Notes: a model not told the origin generated them from the letters alone. Numbered from the stretch's first letter, positions 21,564-34,270 are shown. The stretch is DNA of 64,000 nt from Dermacentor variabilis (GCF_050947875.1 NC_134569.1:207938127-208002126); one strand, 5' to 3'. Numbers and translations: made by a program.

Positions 21564-23220
21564 TACAGTGAAACCTTGTTAATGCGTACCAGCCTAATGT
21601 GCAATTGCAGTTTAACACATAGTCACGAAGATTCCCCTACCCAGCTGACACTGAACCCCATGTATTGGATGACTGCTTAAACCGTAGTCGCTCAATGCCA
21701 TCAAAAGGTTAGTGCGTATTATTTTCTTTCTTGTTCTACATGCACAGGCACAAAATCGTCAAAATCTCATTTGCACAGATTCTCAAGTTGCGAAACCTGG
21801 ACGTCATCTGCCAGCGATAGTGACGTTAAACATGGCCACCATTACGTAGTTCCTGCTTATACAGCTGTTGCCGACTGCAGAGAACAAAAGCATGGCCTTC
21901 GAGATTGGCATCCGGTAAGGCGAAGAAGCTACTGGTCGCTGCCAGTAGGGGTGCAAATTCACTGTCGCCATCGAACCCAATCCAATCCAATTTAAGTAGT
22001 AACCATGCAGAAGCAATTTTTTTTTTTTATGTACTATAGGCATTTCTATGCTTACCCAACTAGAAAAATGTCCCTCCGTCCGTCCGTCCCATAAGACGAC
22101 CACTTTCAAGATAAAGCCCACAGCAGCGAGCGCCTCTACCTTCACACTGCCTGTCGCTTCAATGCGAACAAAGTGGCAAGAACACAGCACTGACAAAGCC
22201 ACACCCTGCCACTTCTGCAGATCGCTTTCAAGCTGTGGGCCCACACGTCTCTCTTCAGCGCACAGAGGCGAAAATGCAACGCGTGGGGCTATTAGCAGTC
22301 AGCGCTCTCTGTCCATATGGCAGATTATTTTCAAGATATGGTCCGTGCGGCTGTGCCATATACGCAGGCGCTGCTAGTGTACGTTTCATCACGGATCATA
22401 AATGTTCGATGAGGATGGATAAGGCGCTAATGAGCTATAACAGCTTATAATGACCGGAGTCATCAGCGCACTGGACGTCACCGCCTGCAGTACTTTGCTT
22501 GCATAGTCAATGTACCTTGCGCCGCTGTCTGCACCAGTTTGCGTCGCTGCAGTGCTCTTGTTTGTTTGCACTGGCCATATCAAGTTTCATAACATCGATA
22601 ATGACACCGGGCTACGTGGAGATGAGCAAGTGGCACAATGCTTACGCATTCTTAGACAACTCACAGAGAAGTTCCTGCATGAATTTTTTTTCTTCATTCC
22701 GCCAGTGTTTGAGGTTGTGGTGTTGTCGTGGTGTTCAACGATCTTTGCTGCGGGGTGTTGTGTTTATGTTATTGAGAAGTCGACGCTGTTACATATGCAG
22801 AGTTTCCTGATAGCAACATTGTTGCCGCCGTTGCACCTCGCCCATCTTCAAGCGAAAGTGATGACAGCGACGATGTGGAAGTGGACAATGGCTCTTCATT
22901 ATATGATGAGGCGCATGCTTCAGGCGTCATGCAAGCTTTCGCAGAAAAGTGGGGCCTCGTGGACAAACTCGCTCGAGGCCTCGACCTAGTTCGAAGATGT
23001 CGAGGCAAAGCCACCACGGCAGCAAATGAAGAAGTCGATTTCTTGCAGCCTACCCACAAATAAAGTCTGTCTGAGTATGTGTGTTTGAGAGCATCGTGAC
23101 ATAGTTCTTTTCCAGCTGGTAAGTAGCTTCTAAGTGGCATTGGAGGTAAATTCATATATCGTTTAGTGTGTACCTAAATGTTCTTCCCAGCTGACTACGT
23201 ATTAATGAGGTTTGACTGTA
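21564..23220 (+). mobile_element. Tigger-like element, family E
   Basis: TA-flanked, with termini tacagtgaaaccttgttaat at 21564 and ..attaatgaggtttgactgta ending at 23220. Near the right end a plus-strand frame (about 22845-23063) carries an acidic SSSESDDSDDVEVDNG stretch and AFAEKWGLVDKLARGLDL, a transposase-like C-terminal tail. The DDE core is not seen. A T-run lies at 22018-22028. Confidence 0.65.
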
Positions 23221-23244
23221 TTACGACATCAAAAATGTAGACTT

Positions 23245-23680
23245 ACCGTATTTATTCAAATCTAGAACGCTCTTCCTTTCCAATAAAATGGGTCCAAAAA
23301 TTATGTGCACGTTAGAATCGAGTATGACCCGAAATCTGCATCACCATACGCCACTGGCATTTTACATGGCCACCTCGTACACACTTCGAGCCTAAAGAAC
23401 ATTTCTTTTTAGAGCTGCTGTAACTTCCTCCGTGTGCTGTAGTACATGGGCTTAGGTTAGTCCATCACCCATCTTCCCATTTCCTGCGTTTGCTTGTTTG
23501 CTCTATCAGAATGGAAGTCCCGACTGTGAAGACGGAGAGTTCATCATGCTGCCTCAATTAAAAGGAAAGTGATAACGTGTGCGCAGACGGACGAAAATTG
23601 TGCCACCATCACGGGCGTTCGGAGTTCCCGAAACTTGCGTGTGGGACTGGTGCAAACAGAAGGAGAGGCATTCTACTCCG
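23245..23680 (+). mobile_element. Tigger-like element fragment, family F N-terminus
   Basis: Terminus taccgtatttattcaaatct matches that at 53930. A broken frame follows with GVPETCV.DWCKQKE (about 23618-23668), the second half of a pogo-type DNA-binding domain. It gives way to a different repeat (23670-23840) that also occurs at 29585-29810. Confidence 0.5.
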
Positions 23681-24100
23681 GTGGCTGCTGCATACAGCAC
23701 GGCCCTTATCTTGAAAGTGATCTGCAATGGGGACAGAGTCAAGACGCACTGCGCTGTGTTCTCATCCCTTAGTTCGCGTTGAAGTGAGAGGCAACACGAA
23801 AGTCAATTCGCTCACTCCTGCTAATGGACTTCCTCACTGCAGCGTTTTGATAGTGAGTTTCCACAGTCATCAAGTGAGACATGTTTATGTTTGCTTGTGT
23901 GTGCATGACACCATGCTTATTAACAAAGCTAGTAAGCAAATGTTTACAAACTTATACGGCTGATAAAACTACTATCCTCACTTCGTATAGCTGTCTACTA
24001 ATTTGCTATCACAATCGATGGTTTCCCTTTAGGAAAAACTGCGACTTATTTTATTCATCACAACTTCAGTCCATAGGGAGTAAATGTTTGTTTTTCCAAA

Positions 24101-26551
24101 TACTGTTAAACCTCAATATAACAAACTTCAATTTAATGGCATTCTCTATATAACGAAGTATTTAAATTTTTTTTAACTTCTTGTCCATATAACATCGTGT
24201 ATTTAGAAACTCAATATAATGAAGTGTGTTTGTATGCGATTTCAATATAACGAAATTTCACTGCCACCACAAACTAACAGCGAGAAAATAAACGGAAACT
24301 TCCGCGGATACAGATGGTGAAAGGATTGAATTACAAGCAGCTGTTCGCAAACACACCTCTCAAATAACGCTCCGCACCACAAGAGCGACCACCGAAGTGG
24401 AGCCGCATCATGTTCCATATAAAGACCAACTGCAATAAGATGCCACTGTGCCCGGCACACTGTGTGCTTTAGGTGCAAGTGAAGGTGTGCGAGGGTGAGA
24501 AATAAATCTGGTGGCTTCACGAGTGCCGCCTTTGCACATGAGCAAAGGAAGGAGGAGAGGGGAGCGAGCGAGCCTGTGGTAACGTGACAAGCGAGCACGA
24601 GGGAGCGGGGGAGAAGAGGTGGAGTGGGGGGTTAAGTTGGCGCACGTCTCAGTTTCTGGCGTGCATTCTGGCCGTGAATGTGCATGGCTGTAAGTGCGGC
24701 AGAGCAAATACGCAGCCGTGCACCTTCTTTAGAGGTAACCTGCCAGGTGTGCAAAGAGTGGGCGTGCCGAAACGGCATGCCATCATGTAAACTATCTTCC
24801 CACGGCGTGCCATCATGTAAGCTATCTTCCCATGCATTAGTATTAGAGGTTGCATAATCTAGAGTTTCAGTGACTCATTGGAGCGAGAATCAGATGAAGC
24901 ATTCGCTCTCCGCCGCTGGGGTTTTTCATGATAGCGTAATCCCAGCGCGGACAAAACTATTAGCCGTTTGGGTGGATTGCGCGTCAAAACGTGGCTGGCT
25001 TCGCTTAAAGGAGTGGAGACATCAAAATTTTCGTTCATGCATTTGTTGAGTTAAATGTTGTGTCATGCTTCAGGGAGCACGATGCACACAGCGGGATTCA
25101 TATATATCCGATAAATAATTTAATAATAGCATTATTATACCGAGCAATTTCGGTTTCGCTTTCTGGGCGCCGGGGGATGCTATGATGTCACAGAGGAGGA
25201 AACGCAACATGGCTTGGTCACATGGGTCACAAAAAATAGTGACGTAAAACGATGCTGCGTCGTCTGCTCGCGCGTAGGCGTGCTCTCCCAGCAGAGGTAA
25301 ACAACTGGCGATTAAAAGTGCATGTTGCGATTATTATAATTATTGCGAAGAGCGACAACAACGGTAAGAAAATATTGCGGCTTGTGAGAGTCAGTGATTC
25401 ATTCCGAAGCACCGTAAGCTTTAGCTTTGAAGTGAACCGGAAAAGGCCTAGCGACGATATCGGCGGCGCCGAACGATCAGAGGCGGTGAGGCTGCCGTCG
25501 GTGCCAGAGTGACCACTCCTTGTTCGCTGATTGGCCGCTTCGCCGTACGGCTGCCGCACAGGTGGGTTCCGGGCCCGTCCTCTCTACGGCAAGGAAATCT
25601 CACCGTTCGTGAGCAAAATCGCCGTCGCACGGGGGCCCGCGAACGGCAAACGGCGTGCGGCGAGACTCCGTGCTGGTAACGTGGACGGGCCCTCACATTG
25701 AGAAAGGCCAAGCGAACGAGAGACCGCTCCGAGCTGCCGAACTATGCGACTATGCGAGGAGAGAAGCGGACAAGACGAACGCCGCATATCCTGGTCCCTT
25801 TCAGAGTCGGCCGGCTAGTGTTACACGCAGTTTGCCGTTCGCGGGCCGCCGTGCGGCGTTCGTATTGTGCACTCCTCTCCTCTTGTGTCTGTGTCTGCAT
25901 GCCTTACCCCTTCTTTGCATTAAGAAAGGATTTCTATATGCCTGTAGCTCGGTCATAGTGGAGGCTATGCTCGGTTGCTCGGCTCAGCAGGCTCCGTAAT
26001 TGGCATTTTATCGCTACTCATCATACGTCACGTATTTGTGCTGGCGTGCTATGACGTCAATATTTTCGTTCCTCCTCTGTGACGTCATAACTGCCGCGCT
26101 AGCGATGGGTCTCGACCACGAGAAGGAGTTTTTAATGACTTTTTGGAGCTGAATTAAAATTATTTTGAAATGTTTGCAGCGTCCAATACCTCGTTCTGGG
26201 TGTCCTTGCATACGAAAGCAGCCTACAACATGCTTTCTATAGCCTCAAAATTTGGTGTCCCAACCCCTTTAACATCTACTGCCGATCTGAAGATATCGTC
26301 AACGTGGCATGAAACTGGATCATTCTTCGCCGAATCCCAAATTCAACAAAAGGAATTGTTTTCTCATTCAAAGTTACTTTTTGCGATTGTTCGATAATTC
26401 GGAAAATACTGCAGCCCCTTTCAGTGTAAGAAAGATCGATTGGCTACTATACTTACTTGCATAAAAGGTCGAAGTTCAATAAAAGGAAATTTTGATGTAA
26501 TGAAGCAATTTGCCGATTTCACCGACTTCATTATATCAAGGTTTAACTGTA
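24101..26551 (+). mobile_element. Tigger-like element, family G copy 1, carrying a TTAA insertion
   Basis: Termini tactgttaaacctcaatata at 24101 and ..tatcaaggtttaactgta ending at 26551. The first about 400 bp match 45800-46160 in reverse orientation, so a second copy exists there. The coding core is not recognisable. TTAA element 3 sits at 25005-26272. Confidence 0.65.
25005..26272. mobile_element. TTAA-type non-autonomous element 3
   Basis: TTAA at 25005-25008 and 26269-26272. Termini AAGGAGTGGAGACATCAAAA and, inverted, AAGGGGTTGGGACACCAAAT. GC-rich interior around 25450-25870 without a recognisable protein. It interrupts the Tigger-like element 24101-26551. Confidence 0.7.
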
Positions 26552-26836
26552 AGAGAAAGTTGTATTTCCGTATGAAAGAATGAAGTGCACGGTGCTGTAA
26601 AGGACTTTTTTGTTAGCTCACGGCAAACGGGTGCTTGTTACAATCGAGGGCGCGTAGTTCAGTAGTTTGCGTAATGAAACCGTATGAAAGAGTAAGGCCC
26701 TAGCATGTGCAGCTAGCACTTTGTCTTGCTATGAACAACAACCGGCACTGCCATTAGCTGGGCTAATATGCAGTGCACAGATGTGCACTGGTGCATTAGG
26801 AAAACGGTCTCTGAAGTCAGCACTCTGCTAACTTAC

Positions 26837-26958
26837 CAGCTGTCCATTGGTGTCATTCCATGCCTGATGCCGCAGCAGCACACGTTTCCCACCTGGTGTC
26901 AGCTCCCACAGGTCGTACCATACGTCTCCTTGTGGCTGCATCGAAAGGTCCAGTAGTA
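26837..26958 (-). CDS. Candidate exon 6, globular segment
   Basis: Seen: 122 nt with two leading bases and exactly 40 open codons (LLDLSMQPQGDVWYDLWELT... to ..WNDTNGQL), then a strong donor CTG|gtaagt. The acceptor is ctaagcag with only a modest pyrimidine tract; a better tract 13 bases further out would put a stop in frame. The tryptophan-rich, beta-like pattern is that of a folded domain. The exon leaves phase 0, which suits the phase-0 start of 19239-19353. Best single exon of the series by composition. Family not recognised. Confidence 0.65.
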
Positions 26959-28846
26959 CTGCTTAGTGATACTGCCAGCAAGCCTAAAAACTAAAGACGT
27001 ATGTATAGTGAAATTTTCATTATCAGCTTTGTAACAAGCCTTGTGGTAAAATAAACTGCTTACTTGATGCTTTCATACCAAACTACCGGTTAGTATAATG
27101 ACTCAAAGAGTATGAGCCTGTGTGAATAAAAAAAAAATGATCGCTGAATAAAACTTCTACCAGGAATTGGCTGATGGAATGCTAGAGGGGGAGAGAAGAG
27201 ATAGGCAAGGAGATTCACTCCCTCTAGCGAAAAGCCAGAAGACATCAAGGTCTGGTTCGGTAGGACAGCAGACCTAAGAGTCCATCCAATGTGTGGTGCT
27301 TTCCTTTATGCTTGTCCCTGGATCGCGCTGAACTGAACAAAACCAGAACAGATGTTACAGGTCTAGTGTGCCATCTTTACATCTGCAGCAGGCAGGCAAC
27401 TCTGGGTGATGTGACAGAGTGTCGTCGGAGTTTGTCAGCTGCTGTTTATTTGACTTGAAAGCTGCCCACTTGGTGGTGAGGCTTTCAGCGAGTGTGGCAC
27501 TGGCACGGAGCTTATTAATCAGCATTTCGTTGCCCTAGCTGAGGTTTTTTGACATGGCTTGGTCATTCGCAGAAGTATGCCTGCTTTGAGTTTCCTTGAC
27601 CTTAACCTTCTGTCCCCTTAGAAATAGTTTCAGACCCTCCACATGTCTTACAAGTGGAATGTGCCTTGGAGGCAGTTGGAAAAATATGAAAGAAAACTTT
27701 GCTGCCACCTTGTGGGCTTTCTCCTTGCCGAGGCAGCACACATGGCTGGGAATTCAATCCCCACTGGGTGCGACATCTTGCGTGAGCAAGCCATTACAAA
27801 TGGGCTATGGTGCCTTGTGAAATTCATCCTGTAGAGTATGCCATAGCTTCCTTGGGTGCCAGCAAGTATCTTGATACATGGAACCAATGGTATTAGAAAG
27901 CAGTTTGAGCACTTCTGCCTCATTCAATGCAATATGAGAAGTAATGAAAATAGCTTTCTGCTCTGTACATGAAGAGGTAGGAAAGTAGTACTCAAAAGCA
28001 CGTGCCCCAGAAAACATGTGCCTGTAGGTGAAAGTTTTCCTCGTTCGAGATCTCAAGACAGGAAAACAATCTGCACACCGTCACTACCATGTGACGATAT
28101 GGGGTTGTGAGCTTCACGTGACTGCATCGTGCCACATGCACAACTGTACATGCTCCTCAAACCTTCAAGCGTGAAATGAAGTTCCAAACACAGAAGAGAG
28201 GCAAAGGAGTTCTCCCTCCTTCCATTCTTTCCCAACTTTCTATGCTCAAATGGACTTGCCTGTGAGCCAGCTGCACCTGCCCCGCATGTGGAAAGAATGT
28301 CACGCAAGACCCATGCTTCCTTCTCCACTTGTGTCCCAGCAGCCTTGGCATCTATTTCTACTGCGCATTGTGCGGCCAGCTTGGTATTGCAATATGGTTG
28401 CAGTGCGTGCTTGTTTCTGCCTGCAATTTGACTGCACTGGTTTATTCAACAAGTGGGGAGCTCGCACAATGATGGCTGAACCTCTGGCACTTCCACTTAA
28501 TGCATGACACCGCATTCAGTGAAGAGGAAGTGCACAGTGATACCACTCAAAATGAAGAGCGGCATCGTCAGAGGTCACAATACCAAGGCATGCACGTTGG
28601 TGTGGAATTATGCTCTAGCAGCTGAAAGTTTCAATGACCATTTGTTCCGTAGGCAAATTGCTGGACAATTGGAACACTGTGGACTATGGGCAGAAAACAA
28701 CGAGAAATTGAAAAGGCACCGTACTTGCAATTTCTGAGCAGCTGCTGCAAACCAGTGGGCCGATTCTGGTGCAGAAGGCAAAACACTTTGCTTACTTGCT
28801 TCAAAATGTTGATTTTTCACCCGGGCAGAGCCTGGGCCCATTTCTT
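26959..28846 (-). other. Intronic sequence with degenerate coding-like tract
   Basis: Between about 28350 and 27130 the minus strand reads like old protein in shifting frames: VLRSRTRKTFTYRHMFSG, then IALNEAEVLKLLSNTIGSMY, and later ATLAESLTTKWAAFKSNKQQ with a CCRCKDG cluster. Stops and frameshifts break it repeatedly. On the plus strand, 28504-28737 faintly resembles a pogo-type N-terminus (VKRKCTVIPLK.., NNEKLKRH). Family unknown; probably another transposon fossil. Confidence 0.35.
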
Positions 28847-31552
28847 TTAAAGGAGCACCAATCCGTAATTTTTAAAAATGTATAAACTGTTATGACACAC
28901 CTCCCGAACAAAAAGAAAAGGATTCCAGATGACAAATATAAATTTTGGGAAACACTTATATTAATCTGACACTAAAGCTGTCTCGAAACACCAAATTTGG
29001 CACCAACAATACTGCGACGTCAGCACACAAAGCGATATTTACCAATGGAATGCAGCAATAATGCAACGTTTGAAGAAAGAAATAACAAGGGTGCTGCGTT
29101 TGTTTATTCTGGCTGTTTTCGCACGTGATAGCCATGGCAGTCACAGGAATGAATTGAGTCGTGTCATGTCACGATGAATTCACTTCTGGTTACCAAAACT
29201 GAAACTGGCCGTTAAAAACAAGTACAGTCTATGCTCGTTACAATGGACCCACATACAACAGACTTTCAGATATAATGGACTATACTATTTATGCCTTAGT
29301 TTGTTCTACCTATTTTATTATTGCAATGAAGTTCGCTTTTAATGAACCACACTACAACAGACTATCGGCTACAACGGACAAAATTGGCGGCAATTTTTTT
29401 TTTTTTTCAAAATCGGCATAAAACATACTTTTGCATTGTCGACACGGGCTGACAACTGACTTGTGAGGGTCAGCTGATGATTGCGGCTCAATATAGCACA
29501 TGCAAGGGAAAGAGGTGGGGTGGAAACGCGCCATCTTTCATGTGCGAGGCATGGGGGGGGGGGGGGGGGAGGTGGTTGTTATATTCCGGCGGCTGCAGCT
29601 TACAGCGCGGCCGCTGTATCTTGAAAGCAATCTGTGATGTGAACAAAGTGCGCATCCGCGCAGGCCTCATTTTGAAAGCGATCTGCGATGTGGACAAAAT
29701 GCATCCAGTGCCGGTAGCTTTGTATACGCTTTGCTTCCTACATTTAGTTCTCACTGAAGTGAGAGACAGTACGAAGGTCAATTTGCTCAGTGCTGCTACC
29801 ACGCTTATATTGCTTAATTTGCTATCACAATGATGCTTTGCCTGTCAGGCGAGACTGCAACTTTTTGCTTGCTTTTTACTTTGGATGTTCGTCACTCACT
29901 CTTTGCAATAAAGTTGCTAGACGTCGCGACAGAGGTTTGGAAGTGAGGCATTTCAGATATTACGGACTTTGGATAAAACGAACATTTTTGTCGGATTATC
30001 AGGGTCCCCTGTAACAAGAGTCGATTGTTTTACAGTAAATTATTTGGGATGCTGTGGCACTTGCCCGTATTCTTTTATTAGGTTTAGCGTATTTGGTCCT
30101 TTATGGAATGCGGCAATTGAAAATGGCCAATTTGGTCAAAGTTTTCCATTTCCAACTTTCTTTTTTTTTTTTCAAAATCCTCGGACCTTCCTTTACCTTG
30201 TGGTGAAATATAGGTAACAAAGTACTCAGTAGAAATTGATAAATCAGCACTTTCCTAATGCGATGTCATCAAAAACTGCAAGAAAATCTGGCTTCGGCAG
30301 GTGCCATCGCACCGCAGATCATGCAGCTTTCCGTTGACAGAGCACCATCATCTTGGTATCAATTAAACAGGAGAGATCGGAGCTTAAGACACCTGATGCG
30401 CCATATGTTTCTGATGCCGATTTGAATTACTGGCATACTTGTTTCATAAGCATTTCGGCAGTGGTGAGCTGCTCATTTTGAGTGCTTTGGGGACTTACAT
30501 TTCGAGATCTGCCTGGCTATCTCTTGTTTCTTTAGTTACTCCATCCTAGCTGCTGCCTGATCATGATCAGGACATGATTTGAGCAAGATAAGAAGATCTG
30601 TTTACTTTTCTTTGCAGCTGCAAAGCTATTTCCCATCATTGTGCAATATGATGCCTGTAAAAGTAGTTTCTGTCCATGGGTGTGGTAGATAAGGAAATAA
30701 TGGAATGCAGAGATAAGGCTGCCCATGGAAGTGAACGCTGTCAGTGTTGACCCAAGCCGCTGATATGCTGATAAGCTGACTGGCTGCTGGTAAGATTGCA
30801 AGGAGTTTAAAAAAGCCAACAGGCCACATGATACTGCTAGAAATGCCAAGGATTGTGCTGAAATGTAAAGAAAATGTGACTTCGCTTGAAAAGGAGTGCT
30901 GTCCTGGCAGGTGTTAAGCGCTCTAAGGCTTTCTTGCAAATTATTCTAACAAAAATCTTTGGGCAATGCTTCCTCAGTTTTTAGTTTTCAGGCCAGATGC
31001 TGTCATTCATCCCTATGCTATTTCGCAATTAATGAGGGTAGAGTCATTCTGTTCTCTGGATATAAGTCCTGAAACACTGAGGAGTGCTATAAAGCTGTCC
31101 ATTTTTTACTGCATGCCATAAACATATTTATAATTCACCATTTGCAAAAGTCATTTGTAAGGCAAAATGCATATTAATGTTAAAAATTTTTTTTCGCCGT
31201 TCGTGTTGTCCACTTCTCTACTCTTGTGTCCTGTCTGCATGCCCCATGCTTACTACACAGTAAAAAATAAACCAATTGCATTATAGCACAAAACAGGGCT
31301 TTGTGAACACAAAAATCAAAAGCGATTTCTGTGATTTTAATTAATTAGTTGGGAGATGACAATCAGAGGATGCCAATTGTTGCAGATCAAAGATTACAGC
31401 AGATTGCTTGGATCTGATATGAGCATAATAAATTGCATTCACATAACCAATTTCATCAAGTTAGTTACATAAATAAGAAAGACAGCCTTTACTGCCACTC
31501 TTAACCTCTAAGTAAATGACAATTCAAAAAGGTCATGGTAGTACCCCTTTAA
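28847..31552. mobile_element. Possible TTAA-type element 4 (tentative)
   Basis: TTAA at 28847-28850 followed by AAGGAGCACCAATCC, and TTAA at 31549-31552 preceded by the inverse of AAGGGGTACTACCATG. The termini are only partly alike. The span also contains a Tigger-type terminus at 29224 (tacagtctatgctcgttaca) and a 17-G run at 29553-29569, so it would be a composite. Confidence 0.3.
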
Positions 31553-32177
31553 AGAGACACTGGAAGCATGTACAAAGCCATTGTTCAGCTTCGCTTGACG
31601 TTGACAAACCTGGCTTGACGAAACACTGCCTCATATTCTTGGCACATATAAGTAAATAGGGACAGCTGCTCAGGTGATGAACTGGCCTGTTCTTTTATTA
31701 TCTCCCATCGAAGATATCTCCCGACAAGCAAGGCACTTGTCGAAGCGACAAGTGCCCTGCTTTTGTCATTAGAAAAGACAAGAATCTTCGCTGCTTCCAT
31801 GACGTTACCTAGATACTGGTTCGCTATTGCCACAGTGAAAAAGCTTGAATAAACCATGACCTTTTCCACAAATGGGTTTCAGAATGTAGTGACCGAATGG
31901 CGCATGAGGGGAGGGAGGTTGCGCTAATTTTAGATAACAGTCATATGTCCTCAGTGCCAAACCTTCTGTTCAGAGGTTTTCTTCCTCCCCGCAAACGTGA
32001 CTGCAAATTTGTGAACCATGAACAGTGGAGTTATTGCTAGTTTCAAAACATTTTCCCTGTGCCTTGTCATCAGCACGCACCTAGTGGACATGGCAGCACA
32101 AGAAGATTGCCCCGAGGCCAACAAAGATCAACCTTCTGACAGCAATGCAATTCATGTTCAATGTGGAGCCAGAGATT
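31553..32177 (-). other. Intronic sequence, one unidentified minus-strand ORF
   Basis: ORF 31869-31585 reads like protein at its end (GRYLRWEIIKEQ, then FTYMCQEYEAVFRQARF) but has no clear splice phase with the exons. A short palindrome, cacttgtcgaagcgacaagtg, lies in it at about 31735-31755. Confidence 0.25.
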
Positions 32178-32360
32178 TGATTGATTCATTCATTCATGAC
32201 GTTTAACATCCCAAAGTAACACCATGGCTATGAGAGAAGCTATATTGGGGGAGTCTGGATTAATTTTGACTGCCTGGGGTTCTTGAAAGTTCACCTAAAT
32301 TAAAGTGCACAAGCATTTCTTGCATTTCACCCCCTGTCAAAATGTGGCCGTCATGGCCAG
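32178..32360 (-). repeat. Truncated tRNA-derived SINE
   Basis: Body and tail of the SINE seen in full at 62412-62642, with a gattcattcattcatgacgt tail side and the tttcaccccctgtcaaaatg body. The tRNA-like head is missing. Confidence 0.6.
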
Positions 32361-32947
32361 GATAATACTCCTTCTACCACACAAAATTGCTTTGGGAAGG
32401 TGAGCTTTGATCACGTTCGCACTACTGACAAAGAGGCTGTCAAAGACCTGGCCAATATGGAAATAGGGGAGCTGTGCTCCTCCTTGGATGGTGATGCGTT
32501 GGCATTGGAGAAATATCTGCACTTACACAACACAGTCGAGACATGAGCCTGTCTGATTGAGCAATAGTTTGCTAGGATGAAAGGTACAGACACTGATGGT
32601 AGCGTTGATGACCATGTTAAAATTATGCCATTCCAAGAGGCTCTTTGTAGGACCCTTTCGTGGTGGGGACTTCACCCATGGCATGTGAAGCAGAAAAATA
32701 TGTGGAAACGAAATGCATAATGCAATCAGTAATGAATCTCTCCTATGGAGTGTCATCTGTTTCATACACCGCTGACGAAATTCCTGTCATAACCGACAGT
32801 ATTTGCTGCCTGATCCTCCAACTCGCAAAAGATGCACCTTGCCTATAGAAGACGTTGATATAAAGCAAACACTATCAGCCCATGGAAAATAAAGCAAAAA
32901 GTTAAGAATGGATACATCAAAGAAAGGCAGTGAAGCGAACTACTTAC

Positions 32948-33027
32948 ACACGAAAAACCTGCAGCATCTTCCGGTGCAGCGTTGTCAGAAGCAGCCACTG
33001 GAGTGGGTGACTGTGAAGGAGATCTTA
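32948..33027 (-). CDS. Candidate exon 5, Ser/Pro/Ala-rich
   Basis: Seen: 80 nt with two leading bases and 26 open codons (RSPSQSPTPVAASDNAAPED...). The acceptor is gcaatttgcag and the strong donor is TGT|gtaagt. With this donor the exon leaves phase 0, and another exon would be needed before 26837-26958. A weaker upstream donor, GCAG|gttttt (exon low end 32959), would leave one base and join 26837-26958 directly in frame. The sequence cannot decide between them. Composition is again that of a disordered linker, in line with exon 3. Confidence 0.52.
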
Positions 33028-33502
33028 CTGCAAATTGCACCAGGAGTCACAGCAAATGCATTACAGGCATGCCAGCACAATAAGAAAAGAAGAAATTAAT
33101 ACGACAGTGATCTCATTCATCCGTAAGGGCAAGGAGAAAATCGTAAAGTCCCAAGAACAATTTAATCCAGAGGTGGTGTACAAGCTTAGGTCACATGAAA
33201 GTGATATTGGGCTATGCTGCCGTAACAAGATGTGCCTTGGGCAATTTCAAATTTTGTGTTGCAAATGAGAGTTTGTTATTTTACAATATAAAAATGTGAA
33301 AGAAGATTGATTATTGTGGTACTGTGCACAGTGTTGAGACTATTAACAATATTTTTTCTTGTGTCCTTAAAATTTCAAATTAGTGCGTTACCAGTTATTA
33401 AAATATTAAGATACTCATTCTAGCACTCAAGTTTATAAAAGTTGTGCAGCTCAGTGACATGTGCCAAGCAGTGCGGACGCGACCACGTCGGCTCCCGCAT
33501 TC

Positions 33503-34270
33503 TTAACCCTTTGACGGTCAATGATATAAATATAAGGCCCGGCGTACAAGTCCGAAATCCGTCAATGCCGTATATTTACGACGTTGTCTGTATGTTTAAA
33601 AAGCGCACCAATTTCCTAACTTTTTCTTTTCTGTCATGTGCTGCCGCTATGTGGGGACACAGGGAATTTTTTCCGCACGCCTCCCTCTCTCGGTTTTCGT
33701 TGCATGGTTTCTTTTAGCGCTAGTTTGCTGCCGAGCGTCTATATACTACCACTCGCGCATTGGCGTGCGCACGGGTGGGTGGCTGTTTGGATTTTGTTTC
33801 GCGGGCGGTTTCAGTTTTTTGCCTTTGTGAAACTGATGGCTATCTCGTTCCGAATCACTCAAAGTACGACCGCTTGTTTCTTGCTCGTTTATTGCTCTCA
33901 GGGGTGCGCATAGGAAGGATGCCATCGTGCATACATTTCCGTTCCTTTTCTTTTTTTTAAGACTCGCGAAAACTAATTGCCCTAGCTGGTTGGCGATAAG
34001 ATGAAGATTAGCGGAAGTTTGTCACACGTGTTGCTTTTTTGATGGGCACACAACCAAACAGTTTTCTTGAGTGCGCGCACCTACGCAGTTCGATTACGCT
34101 ATGGACGTACGTATTAGTGTAAGAGCAGAAACATTTGAGGCTTGTGAAATATTCTCCTGTGCAGATTTTCAAAGCCTTGAACTATGTGCCAATCCAAGAA
34201 GAACCCTGGATATATATACCTTATTGGGACAGCCATGTTTCAAGAAATCCGCCGATACCAGAGTTTCATC
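33503..34270 (+). mobile_element. piggyBac-like element, left end
   Basis: TTAACCCTTTGACGGTCAAT at 33503 has the TTAA-CCC start typical of piggyBac-group elements, followed by a subterminal inverted motif (aatccgtcaatgccgtat) that repeats the ccgtcaa core. No intact transposase frame is visible. The right end appears lost where the LINE begins. Confidence 0.45.

Noticed and set aside
30492..30939. 135-codon minus-strand ORF and a gtaagt site below it
   Set aside because: Hydrophobic but unpatterned sequence. The frame leading to the donor is closed by stops about 30 bases upstream.
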